Shown here: positions 8,887 through 17,033 of the stretch, in pieces | Numbering within the stretch: the first letter of the stretch is position 1 | How the letters are laid out: every line of letters begins with the position of its first letter | Assembly: GCF_000147815.2 (NCBI RefSeq) | Contig: NC_015957.1 | Span: 5,518,001-5,582,000 of the forward strand | Origin: Streptomyces violaceusniger Tu 4113 | GTDB taxonomy: Bacteria > Actinomycetota > Actinomycetes > Streptomycetales > Streptomycetaceae | Length of the DNA: 64,000 bases | Direction: 5' to 3' | Notes under the pieces: model-generated | Seen by the model: only the letters and a program-made list of their open reading frames with translations | Told to the model about the DNA's origin: nothing | Databases searched by the model: none | Program-made: the position numbers and the translations under genes

Positions 8887-9879
8887 GGAGCGGCCCTGTC
8901 GCCACGCGCCCAGAAGTTCCTCGGCCAGGCGGTCTTCCAGGAACACGGTGGCGTCGACGCCGAACGCCACGTCCGCGGCCAGGCCCGGTTCGCGCTTCAG
9001 GAGTTCGTCGATCACGCCGTGGCGTACGACCTGCTCGTGGACGGCGTCGGCCTCCACATGCTCGGTGTAGAAGAACACCGCCGCCTCGCCCGCGCCCAGC
9101 CGTCGCAGCGCCTGGGCCAGCCGGTCGGACGCGGGTGAGGAGGTGATCTCGACCGTGGCGAAGTGTCCCACCAGAGCGCCGCGCAGCGCCCTGTGCAGCC
9201 CCAGCAGGGACATCATGTTGACCACCGCCAGCATCCGCGTCGATGTGGCGTCCAGATAGTGGTTGTACGTGGGGTCCAGAGCCAGGTCGGTCATCAGATC
9301 GGCGAACAGCTCCGCGTGCACCCGCTCCCCGCGCCCGGCCCCGAACTCGTCGTACTCCACCGCCGCCATCGCCGCCTTGGCCTGGCCCCGCAGCCGCGGA
9401 ATGACCCACACATGCGGGTCGGCCTCCTTGAGCTGGTACAGCGACCGATGCGCGATGTACTCACGCAGTTGCCACAGCTCACCGTCATCCCGGAGGTAGT
9501 GGGACACCCCCGCGCCGTCGGCCGACTCCACCAGCAGCCGGGCCACGGCGGTGTCCGGGTCGTCGTGGGTGGTGGCATCGGAGCGCAGAGCATCCAGAAA
9601 GCGGCGTTCCAGCGCGTGCCGCATTCGGAGCAGATCCGGGTCCCACTCCCAGGTGTCGTCCACACCGGAGAAGCCCTGGTAGTGGAGTTCGTAGCACACG
9701 TACAGCGCGAGCTGCAGATCATCGCCGTAGGCATCGGCCGTCCGGAGCGACCGGCCGACGGGGAGTGTCGCCCCGCCGGGCTCCCGTACGAGGGCGTCGA
9801 CGAGCGCGCCGGACACCTCTCCCCGCGCCGTGGGCAGGGGCATCGGCCGGGTCGGCTTCGCCGGACGTGTTTCGCTCAC
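8866..9879 (-). CDS. Iron-containing redox enzyme (haem-oxygenase-like diiron fold)
   Basis: 337-residue all-helical protein of the iron-containing redox enzyme family. Family blocks are [55 protein letters not shown] and [14 protein letters not shown]; their Glu and His residues are the expected diiron ligands. I start at the GTG 9879, which has GAGGGAAC upstream. Reading further upstream would run through a 19-bp repeat array. Members of this fold perform oxidative cleavages in natural-product pathways, but no partner here reveals a substrate. Confidence 0.82.
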   Translation of the reverse strand: MSETRPAKPTRPMPLPTARGEVSGALVDALVREPGGATLPVGRSLRTADAYGDDLQLALYVCYELHYQGFSGVDDTWEWDPDLLRMRHALERRFLDALRSDATTHDDPDTAVARLLVESADGAGVSHYLRDDGELWQLREYIAHRSLYQLKEADPHVWVIPRLRGQAKAAMAAVEYDEFGAGRGERVHAELFADLMTDLALDPTYNHYLDATSTRMLAVVNMMSLLGLHRALRGALVGHFATVEITSSPASDRLAQALRRLGAGEAAVFFYTEHVEADAVHEQVVRHGVIDELLKREPGLAADVAFGVDATVFLEDRLAEELLGAWRQGRSSLHVPL

Positions 9880-9892
9880 CGTTCCCTCTGCC

Positions 9893-9959
9893 TCTGTCGT
9901 GGTAGGTCGTCTCTGTCGTGGTAGGTCGTCTCTGTCGTGGTGGGTCGTCTCTGTCGTGG
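9893..9959. repeat. 19-bp tandem repeat upstream of the diiron gene
   Basis: Unit TCTGTCGTGGTAGGTCGTC at 9893-9911 and 9912-9930, then 9931-9949 with one change, then a 10-bp partial copy. It occupies the leader of the minus-strand diiron gene, between it and a truncated decarboxylase remnant. There are no unique spacers, so it is not a CRISPR. Confidence 0.88.
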
Positions 9960-9980
9960 CCGGCCCCACCTTGCCTGTGC

Positions 9981-10103
9981 CTATGCCGGTGCTTCCGGGT
10001 CGGCGCCCCTGCCCTGCTTATGCCCGGGCGGAGTGAAGGGGAGGGCCCCACGCTCGTGGTACCGGGCCAGGGCCTCCAGGACGGGAGCCTCCATGTGATC
10101 CAT
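9981..10103 (-). pseudogene. 5' remnant of an Orn/Lys/Arg decarboxylase gene
   Basis: The minus strand encodes a 40-residue peptide from ATG 10103 to a TAG at 9981. It begins MDHMEAPVLEALARYHERG and continues LPFTPPGHKQGRGADPEAP. That is the characteristic N-terminus of the PLP-dependent Orn/Lys/Arg decarboxylase family found in actinomycetes (normally about 480 residues). Everything after about residue 38 is gone, and the next sequence is the 19-bp repeat array and the diiron gene. I infer a deletion or replacement joined the decarboxylase start to the upstream side of the diiron gene. Confidence 0.68.
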
Positions 10104-10178
10104 GGGCGACGGGTGCCCCGCCGCACCGGACGGGAAACCGTGCGACGCCGGGCCGGGACGACGGCCCTTCAGCGATCC

Positions 10179-10694
10179 TCAGCCCTCCCTGCGCGAGCGG
10201 TGGAAAAGCCAGGCCGCGGGGACGAACCAGCAGGTCGCAAACCAGATCAGGGCCGCGGCCGCCAGCCACAACGCGGTGGCATCGGCCACGACGACACGCA
10301 GGATCAGCAGCAGCGCCGACGCCACCGTGCACAGCAACAGCACCAGCCCGGCCACGGTGAAACGGGAGGCCCAGTCCACCGTTTCCGGCTTCAGTCGGCG
10401 TCCGGTGACGATCCGGTGCAGGGAAACCGGCGCGATCAACGCGCCGGTGGCCGCCGCCCCCAGAAGGACGGTCACCACGTAGATGGACCGATCCACGTGG
10501 CCAAGGCTCTGGAAGTGCGGGGTGAAGGCGACCGCGAGCAGGAAGGCGAACAGAATCTGCACGCCCGTCTGCGTCACCCTCACCTCCTGCAGCAACTCGG
10601 CCCACTTGCGGTCGGCCCGCTCCTCCCGGGTCTCCACACGGCCGGACCGCACTTCACCACCCTCGTTCCTCGGCGCCTCGTGGTCGTCATGCAT
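10179..10694 (-). CDS. DUF6328 membrane protein
   Basis: 171 residues with four hydrophobic segments: ILFAFLLAVAFTPHF, YVVTVLLGAAATGALIAPV, FTVAGLVLLLCTVASALLLIL and ALWLAAAALIWFATCWF. A polar N-terminus precedes the motif RKWAELLQEVRVTQTGVQ, typical of the family. The ATG at 10694 has GAAGGAGG upstream. Function unknown; the family is common in actinomycetes. Confidence 0.82.
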   Translation of the reverse strand: MHDDHEAPRNEGGEVRSGRVETREERADRKWAELLQEVRVTQTGVQILFAFLLAVAFTPHFQSLGHVDRSIYVVTVLLGAAATGALIAPVSLHRIVTGRRLKPETVDWASRFTVAGLVLLLCTVASALLLILRVVVADATALWLAAAALIWFATCWFVPAAWLFHRSRREG

Positions 10695-10874
10695 CAACGG
10701 GCCTCCTTCGCGTCCACCCCCGTGTTCCCAGCCACTGCGAAAGGTGAACATCACCTGGGAGGCGATGAGTGAGTGGCGAGGAACGAGAGACACCGGCACA
10801 AGGCCACCGCGGCCAAGGGCGCCGCGAGCGGTCACCTCCGCCCGCCCCGGGCCGCCTCGCCCGCCCCGGGCCGC

Positions 10875-11105
10875 CTACAGCACGGCGATCGCGAACGCGA
10901 CGCAGAAGGCCGCGAACAGCACCACAAAGGCCCAAATGATGATCGTGGGGCCCTTCGACCAGCCTCTCGTGGGGTTGTACGTCTCCTGGGGGCCCGCTTC
11001 CGAGAGGCCGTCCTCGGCCGGTGGGGTCTCCCCCGGGGGCACGCCCACGCTGGGCCGTAGTCCGGGAGTGCGCTCGGGGTCCGGGACTGGGTTCGTCTGG
11101 TCCAT
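10875..11105 (-). CDS. DUF6480 small membrane protein
   Basis: 76 residues: a Pro/Glu-rich N-terminus (NPVPDPERTPGL, GVPPGETPPAE), the conserved TYNPTRGWSKGP stretch, and one C-terminal membrane helix (IIIWAFVVLFAAFCVAFAIAVL region). The ATG at 11105 has AAGGAG about ten bases upstream; longer in-frame readings lack such a site. Function unknown. It is transcribed away from the GT-B-like gene. Confidence 0.8.
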   Translation of the reverse strand: MDQTNPVPDPERTPGLRPSVGVPPGETPPAEDGLSEAGPQETYNPTRGWSKGPTIIIWAFVVLFAAFCVAFAIAVL

Positions 11106-11319
11106 CTCCGATGCGCTCCTTTCCGCCCTCGGGGCGCCGCCTGTCCGGGGCCCGCCACCCCGCACGACCCGTACGAGGCGCCGTCCCCGGTGGACTCTTT
11201 CCACGATACGGCGGAAAGCGCACCGGGCACGGCGTGGCGTTCGGTCACCGTGCACTCGATCACATGGCTAGGGTGATCCGGCATACCGAGGACGTTGCGT
11301 GACCAGCAGGAGGTGGCGA

Positions 11320-13086
11320 GTGGGGGCAGCCGATCCCCTGGCGATACGGGTCCCGGTCGGAGAAGGCTCCGATCGCTGGGCCAGCCGGGCCACCCCCCGC
11401 CGCGTCCTGCTGGTGGTGCACAACGTCACCTCTGCCGGACGGCTGCTGGACGTGCTGCCGCTGTTCCACGACGACTTTCGGGTGCAACTGCTGGCCACGT
11501 CGACGGAGTCATCCGCCTTCCAAGGGGGGATCCGCGAGCTGTTCGCCGAGCTGGGTCTGCCCGTGCTGCCCTGGGAGCAGGCGCTGGCGACACCGGTGGA
11601 CCTGGCGGTTTCCGCGAGCTTCGGTGGTCAACTCGACCGGCTTCGTGGCAGGTTAGCCGTGCTGTCGCATGGTGTCGGATACACCAAGAAGCTGGTGGTG
11701 ACGGAAGCCGGAGGCCGCGAGCCGACGTTCGGGCTGTCACCGGAGTGGCTGCTCGCGAACGGTGAACCCTTCGTGGACGGTCTCGTGCTGTCCCATCCGG
11801 AGCAGCTTGAGCGGTTGCGGCGGGTATGCCCCGAAGCCGAGGAGGCGGCCGTCCTCGCGGGCGACCCTTGCTTCGACCGCCTGTTGGCCGGCCGTGCCTA
11901 CCGTGAGCGGTTCCGGCGGGCTCTGGGTGTGCGGCGCGGTCAGCGGCTCGTCGTGCTCAACTCCACCTGGAATCCGGAGGGTCTTTTCGGGAACGGCGGT
12001 GACCATGACGTCCTGCCGAGTCTGCTGCCCCGGCTCGCCGCCGAGTTGCCGGCCGACGACTACCGGCTGGTGGCCGTGTTGCATCCGAACATCTGGTATG
12101 GGCACGGCCCGGGGCAGATTCGGGTGTGGCTGGACCGGGCCCGCCGCAGCGGTCTCACCTTGATCGACCCCGTGCACGCGTGGCGGCAGGCCCTGCTGGC
12201 GGCGGACGTCGTCGTGGGGGATTTCGGGGCGGTCTCCTACTACGCCGCGGCGCTGGGCATCCCCGTACTGCTGGCGTCCGCCGCACAGGACAGGCTGGAT
12301 CCCGCCGCGCCGCTCGCCACGTTCGTACGGGAGGCGCCGCGGCTCGATCCGCACGGCCCGCCACGGGATCAGCTGGAGGAGCTGCTGGCGTGGCACCGCC
12401 CGCTCGCCGGTCCGGCGGAGTTCACCAGCTCGGCCCCGGGTGCCTCGGCGGCGCTGCTGCGGCGGCTCTTCTACGGCCTGATGGATCTCCCCGAGCCCGC
12501 GGCCCCCGCGCTGCTGGAGCCGCTGCCCCTGCCACCGTACGATCCCCCACGGCGTACGGCTCCGCTGAACGTCCGTACCCGTGTGCACGGCACCGAGGTC
12601 CGTATCGAGCGCACCACGGGGCACCCGTACGAGGCCGTCGGCGAAACACACCTCGCCGTGCACGAGGACACCCGGGACCCCGGCGACCTGGCCCTGGCCG
12701 ACGTGATCGTACGCGAGGGGCAGCCGGACGACCCCCGCCTCGGTGGCGCGGAGGAGTGGAGCGCGGAGGTGCTGGACCGCCATCCGCACTGTGCGCTCGC
12801 CGTGTACGTGAGCGGGCCGGACCGGTGCACCGTGCGCGGCCGGGATCACGGCGTGTTCCAGCTCAAGGCGGGCCCGGGTGCGGACGCCGACCCGGCCGCG
12901 TACGCCTCCTCGCTGCACGCCTGGCTGGCGGGCGGCCGGACCGTGCCACCCGGTGGGACGACGCTCCGGGTGCACACGGCCGGCGGCGTGCACCCGGTGG
13001 CGGTGATGCCCGCTAGCGCGGGGGTTGGCAGCGCAGCCGCAGACGGGCGAGATGGTTCAGGTGCGGAGTCGCCTTCTCCGGGTTGA
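11320..13086 (+). CDS. GT-B-like protein of unknown function
   Basis: 588 residues. The N-terminal two thirds look like a GT-B fold, as in CDP-glycerol glycerophosphotransferases: RVLLVVHNVTSAGRLLDVL near the start, VVLNSTWNPEGLF at the second domain, then VAVLHPNIWYGHG and ADVVVGDFGAVSYYAAALGIP, a typical donor-site layout. The C-terminal 180 residues form a separate domain I do not recognise. I prefer GTG 11320, which has AGGAGG six bases upstream, over GTG 11299. Codon 112 is TTA (11653-11655). It overlaps the convergent STAND gene by 74 bp. Similar proteins are sometimes labelled translation initiation factor 2, which the sequence does not support. Confidence 0.7.
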   Translation: MGAADPLAIRVPVGEGSDRWASRATPRRVLLVVHNVTSAGRLLDVLPLFHDDFRVQLLATSTESSAFQGGIRELFAELGLPVLPWEQALATPVDLAVSASFGGQLDRLRGRLAVLSHGVGYTKKLVVTEAGGREPTFGLSPEWLLANGEPFVDGLVLSHPEQLERLRRVCPEAEEAAVLAGDPCFDRLLAGRAYRERFRRALGVRRGQRLVVLNSTWNPEGLFGNGGDHDVLPSLLPRLAAELPADDYRLVAVLHPNIWYGHGPGQIRVWLDRARRSGLTLIDPVHAWRQALLAADVVVGDFGAVSYYAAALGIPVLLASAAQDRLDPAAPLATFVREAPRLDPHGPPRDQLEELLAWHRPLAGPAEFTSSAPGASAALLRRLFYGLMDLPEPAAPALLEPLPLPPYDPPRRTAPLNVRTRVHGTEVRIERTTGHPYEAVGETHLAVHEDTRDPGDLALADVIVREGQPDDPRLGGAEEWSAEVLDRHPHCALAVYVSGPDRCTVRGRDHGVFQLKAGPGADADPAAYASSLHAWLAGGRTVPPGGTTLRVHTAGGVHPVAVMPASAGVGSAAADGRDGSGAESPSPG

Positions 13087-15136
13087 GCAGGCGCTCGGCC
13101 TCGGCGATCTTCGTCAGCGCCTCGGCGTCGTCGCCGGCGTCGTGCAGCGTCTCGGCGAGGTCGGTGAGGGCGCGGGCCTGGTTGTACGCCTCTCCCCGTT
13201 CCGCGAAGAAGTCCCGCGCGGTCTCCAGGCGGGCGCGGGATTCCTCCAGCCTGCCCAGACCACGCAGGGCTCGCCCTTGGTGGCGTTCGGCCAGGGCGAG
13301 GGCACGTGGCAGGTCCTCCGCGCCCTCCTGGCCGGGAGCGATCCGCCGGTAGATGCGCTCCGCCTCGACGAACCGCTCGTACGCCGCGTCGTACCGCCAG
13401 TGGTTCAGATTCAGCAGGCCCAGCATCTCGACGGACGATGCCTCGCCCCGTACGTGTCCTGCGGCGCGTTCACATGCGGCGGCGGTGTGCACCGCGCGAT
13501 CGGCCTCGTCCCACATCCTCAATTCACCGAGACAGTGGCCGAGTTGGAAGTGGAGTGCACCCGCCATGCGGGGATCTGCGTGATGCCGGTCGGCACACCG
13601 GGCCGCGATCCGGAGGGCGGGCAGCACCTCGTCCCAGAACCCGGCCTTGAGCTGCACCGGCCACAGTGCGCGGGCCATGCGCATCGCCGTGTCGATGTGC
13701 TGGTAGTCCTCCGCCACGAACACCGCCCGGACCACGTTTCCGGTCTCGGCCAGCAGTGCCGCCATGCCCTCGGCCTCGTTACGGCACGCAGTGCCCTGCG
13801 CCGGTGCCGGCTCGGTCCGCCAGCTCTGCGGCAGCGCCGCGTGCGCGGCGTGCAGCGCTCGGTTCAGCAGTCCGTCGAGGGCCCGGGACGTCGCCGCGGA
13901 ACACTCCGGGATCCCGTGTTCGAGGGCGGCGGTGTCCGCCAGAACGCGACGCACCTCGGGCCGGAAGCGGTACCGGCCGTCGCCCAGGGCCTCCACCAGT
14001 TGTGCGTCCGCCGCTTCGGCGAGCATCTGGGCGGCTTCCTCCTGGCCGACCGCCGCGGTGTCGCCCGCCAGCCGGGCGTCGATCGCGGGCCAGCCGCCCA
14101 GAGCGGTCAGCCGGCAGAGCCGTGCGGTGTCCGGCCGGAGGCGGCGGCAGGCGCTCCGCACCATGCCGTGCACGGGATGACGTGCCGTGGACGCCGCCAC
14201 GTCCTCCGGCAGCGGCGGCTCATCGGCCAGCAGGCTCATCGCCGCGGCCTTCAGGGCGAAGGCGTTGCCCGCGCAGTGGCCCAGCAGGGACGGCATCCGC
14301 GGCTTGGCCAGCGCCACCTTCTCCGGCCCTGCCACCTTGCGCAGCATCTTCACCGCGTCCCGGTCGCTCAGCGGCGGTACGGCGATGCGCTCGGCCTCCA
14401 GCGCGAAGGCCGGACCGGAGGCGACCACCAGCAGGAAGACCTCCGGCGTGGCCGGAACAAGGCCGCGGACCTGCGCGGCCGAGGACGCGTGATCGATCAC
14501 CACCAACGCCCTGCGGCCGGCCAGCAACCGCCGATAGAGCTCGACCCGCGCCGCCTCCGCGGGCGGAATCTCCTCGGGCTCGACGCCCATCTGCCCCAGC
14601 AGGCGCAGCATGACGGCGGACGGCTCCAGTCCGCTCTCCCCGGCGGCATCGCGCAGGTCGACGTAGAACTGCCCGTCGGGGTACTGCGCGATCTGGTCGG
14701 CGCCCCAGTGGAGAGCCACCGCGCTGGTTCCGATCCCGGGCGGCCCGTATAACAGCGCTACGCGTGGCCGCCCCGCCGCGGCGCGGGTCGCCTCTCGCTT
14801 CAGCCGCCGCAAGACGGCCTGACGGTCGGTGAAGTCGCGTGTGGCAGGCGGGAGTCCGGCACCGGGGCGCAGCGTCACCTCGGAATCCTCCAAGGTCCGC
14901 AGCAGAATGGCCCACTCACCACCGCGCCGCGGATCCCCGCTGAGGCGCGCATGCGTCTCCCTCGCCAGCACCTGCCACCCCTCCGGGGTGGCCGGCAGCG
15001 GCGTCTCCCGCCCCAGGGTCCGCCTCACCAGTGCGCCCGTCGACAGCAGCATCTGCTTGCCCATCTCCCCGGCGGCGCCGTTCCCCACCGCGGTGAGGAA
15101 TGTGGTGAGCGCACTCACCGTCACGACCTCGAACAC
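13013..15136 (-). CDS. STAND/NB-ARC-like ATPase with TPR repeats
   Basis: 707 residues. A short N-terminal region (FEVVTVSALTTFLTAVGNGA) precedes a P-loop module with GPPGIGTSA as Walker A and RALVVIDHASS as Walker B, then a winged-helix-like linker and about 300 residues of TPR-like helices (HFQLGHCLGELRMWDEADRA, GRALRGLGRLEESRARLET). In Walker A the invariant Lys is Thr, so ATP hydrolysis is doubtful. Start GTG 15136 has AGGGGAGGGG upstream. Codon 129, inside the P-loop strand, is TTA (14750-14752). Such proteins act as signalling scaffolds or regulators; the partner is unknown. Confidence 0.75.
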   Translation of the reverse strand: MFEVVTVSALTTFLTAVGNGAAGEMGKQMLLSTGALVRRTLGRETPLPATPEGWQVLARETHARLSGDPRRGGEWAILLRTLEDSEVTLRPGAGLPPATRDFTDRQAVLRRLKREATRAAAGRPRVALLYGPPGIGTSAVALHWGADQIAQYPDGQFYVDLRDAAGESGLEPSAVMLRLLGQMGVEPEEIPPAEAARVELYRRLLAGRRALVVIDHASSAAQVRGLVPATPEVFLLVVASGPAFALEAERIAVPPLSDRDAVKMLRKVAGPEKVALAKPRMPSLLGHCAGNAFALKAAAMSLLADEPPLPEDVAASTARHPVHGMVRSACRRLRPDTARLCRLTALGGWPAIDARLAGDTAAVGQEEAAQMLAEAADAQLVEALGDGRYRFRPEVRRVLADTAALEHGIPECSAATSRALDGLLNRALHAAHAALPQSWRTEPAPAQGTACRNEAEGMAALLAETGNVVRAVFVAEDYQHIDTAMRMARALWPVQLKAGFWDEVLPALRIAARCADRHHADPRMAGALHFQLGHCLGELRMWDEADRAVHTAAACERAAGHVRGEASSVEMLGLLNLNHWRYDAAYERFVEAERIYRRIAPGQEGAEDLPRALALAERHQGRALRGLGRLEESRARLETARDFFAERGEAYNQARALTDLAETLHDAGDDAEALTKIAEAERLLNPEKATPHLNHLARLRLRCQPPR

Positions 15137-15474
15137 ACCAGCCCCTCCCCTGGTACCCATCCGGACCTTGGCCGGACTGTATCCCCGCAGCCACCACAGG
15201 AAACAGCCGAGTCTGCCCAACTCCGCTCGACGGCCGCCCGCACGACCACGATAGGCCACAAGCGCTCAACACACTGTTACTTCCATCGGGATGCGGAACT
15301 GCGGCTGCCGAGCCGCCGGTGGCAAAACCCTCGCGGTGCGACGGTCGCGTTCTTGCGAGACGCTGGAGAAAGGGGAGCGTGCCCGGGTAGTGGCGACGGG
15401 CCGCGGGGTCGCGCCCGGCAGTGGCGCCGCACATCCGGGGTGATCCCTGCACCTAGTGAGGAAGGCGGGCCGTG

Positions 15475-16044
15475 ATGAGCGCTTCGGATACGGACGCCAT
15501 GAGGCGGAGCCAGGGCGAGCCGGCCCCACACTCGGCGATCACCTTGAACGTCAACGACCAGGTGCGGCGTCTCGAAGTGGATCCGCGGACCTCGCTGCTG
15601 GACGCACTGCGCGAGCAGCTGCGCATGAGCGGTACCAAGAAGGGGTGTGATCACGGGCAGTGCGGTGCGTGCACGGTGCTGATCAACGGCCGGCGCGTCA
15701 ACTCCTGTCTGACGCTCGCCGTCATGCATGAGGACGACGAGATCATGACGATCGAAGGCCTGGGCGATCCCGACCACCTGGGCCCCGTACAACGGGCCTT
15801 CGTCGAGCGTGACGGCTTCCAATGCGGCTACTGCACTCCCGGCCAGATCTGTTCGGCTGTCGGCATGCTCGCCGAGGTGGCGGCGGGTTGGCCCAGCCAC
15901 GCCACCGCCGACGTGTCCGCGCCGCGAATCACCATGACCGATGACGAGATCCGCGAGCGGATGAGCGGCAACATCTGCCGGTGCGCCGCCTATCCGAACA
16001 TCGTCGCGGCCATCCGCGACAGCGCGGAGGGAGGCCCGGGATGA
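15475..16044 (+). CDS. paoA: Aldehyde oxidoreductase iron-sulfur subunit
   Basis: 189-residue small subunit of a xanthine-oxidase-family enzyme, carrying two 2Fe-2S clusters. The plant-type ferredoxin cluster motif is [13 protein letters not shown] plus a later Cys. The helical domain has [10 protein letters not shown] and [12 protein letters not shown]. Blocks such as [27 protein letters not shown] and [10 protein letters not shown] match E. coli PaoA. Unlike E. coli PaoA there is no twin-arginine signal, so the enzyme should be cytoplasmic. GAGGAAGG precedes both GTG 15472 and ATG 15475; I use the ATG. The stop overlaps paoB (ATGA). Confidence 0.9.
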   Translation: MSASDTDAMRRSQGEPAPHSAITLNVNDQVRRLEVDPRTSLLDALREQLRMSGTKKGCDHGQCGACTVLINGRRVNSCLTLAVMHEDDEIMTIEGLGDPDHLGPVQRAFVERDGFQCGYCTPGQICSAVGMLAEVAAGWPSHATADVSAPRITMTDDEIRERMSGNICRCAAYPNIVAAIRDSAEGGPG

Positions 16045-17024
16045 GGTCCTTCACCTATGAGCGGGCGACCGACACACAGGCCGCCGTCACCGCGGTGGCG
16101 CGATCCGGCGCGAAGTTCATCAGCGGCGGCACCAATCTGCTCGACCTGATGAAGCTCGACATCGAGGATCCGAGCCATCTGGTCGACATCAGCCGGCTTC
16201 CGCTCCGGGACATCGAAGAGCTGCCCGACGACGGACTGCGCATCGGCGCCCAGACGCGGAATTCCGATGTGGCCGCCGATTCCCGGGTGCGTACGCGCTA
16301 TCCGGCGCTGTCGGAGGCGCTGGTGTCGGGCGCCTCGGGCCAGTTGCGCAACAAGGCGTCCACCGGGGGAAACCTGTTGCAGCGCACGCGCTGTCCCTAC
16401 TTCTACGACACGGCGGCGGGCTGCAACAAGCGGCACCCCGGATCCGGCTGCGCGGCGATCGGCGGGTTCAACCGGATACACGCGATCCTCGGCGCCAGCG
16501 ACTCCTGCATCGCCACCCATCCTTCCGACATGGCCGTCGCGATGGCCGCGCTCGACGCGGAGATCGAGCTGCTCCGGGCCGACGGATCGGTACGCCGCGT
16601 CGCCATCACGGACTTCTACCGGCTGCCGGGCGATACCCCGCACATCGAGACCGTGCTGGCCCCCGACGAGATGATCATGAGCGTGGTGCTGCCCTCGCCC
16701 CCGCCGGGCCGGCAGATCTACCGCAAGGTGCGCGACCGGGCGTCGTACGAGTTCGCGCTGGTCTCGGTGGCCGCCATCGTCGCGGCCGATCAGGGAACGA
16801 TCAGCGAGGCGCGCGTGGCGTTCGGCGGAGTGGCGCACAAGCCGTGGCGGTCCGTCGAGGCGGAGGACGCGCTGACGGGCCGTCCGGCCACGATGGCCAC
16901 CTATCGGGACGCGGCCGAGGCGGCGATGCGCGACGCGGTCGGGCGGGGCGACAACGACTTCAAGATCGAGCTGGCCAGGCGCACGCTGTGCCGCACGCTG
17001 GCGCAAGCGGCCCAGGCGAGCTGA
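16041..17024 (+). CDS. paoB: Aldehyde oxidoreductase FAD subunit
   Basis: 327-residue medium subunit that passes electrons from the molybdenum site through the clusters to FAD. The FAD-binding motif [13 protein letters not shown] is near residue 30, and [16 protein letters not shown] and [10 protein letters not shown] follow. The insertion [16 protein letters not shown] with HPGSGCAA holds extra cysteines, which in E. coli PaoB bind a 4Fe-4S cluster. The ATG overlaps the paoA stop. The gene ends ten bases before paoC, giving one operon. Confidence 0.9.
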   Translation: MRSFTYERATDTQAAVTAVARSGAKFISGGTNLLDLMKLDIEDPSHLVDISRLPLRDIEELPDDGLRIGAQTRNSDVAADSRVRTRYPALSEALVSGASGQLRNKASTGGNLLQRTRCPYFYDTAAGCNKRHPGSGCAAIGGFNRIHAILGASDSCIATHPSDMAVAMAALDAEIELLRADGSVRRVAITDFYRLPGDTPHIETVLAPDEMIMSVVLPSPPPGRQIYRKVRDRASYEFALVSVAAIVAADQGTISEARVAFGGVAHKPWRSVEAEDALTGRPATMATYRDAAEAAMRDAVGRGDNDFKIELARRTLCRTLAQAAQAS

Positions 17025-17033
17025 GGAGGCGAG

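Noticed and set aside
9893..9959. Possible CRISPR array
   Set aside because: Units of 19 bp are contiguous with no spacers; same holds for arrays at 2661 and 26571.
10018..10605. 195-residue minus-strand frame
   Set aside because: Overlaps DUF6328 in another frame; Arg/Gly-rich and without start site.
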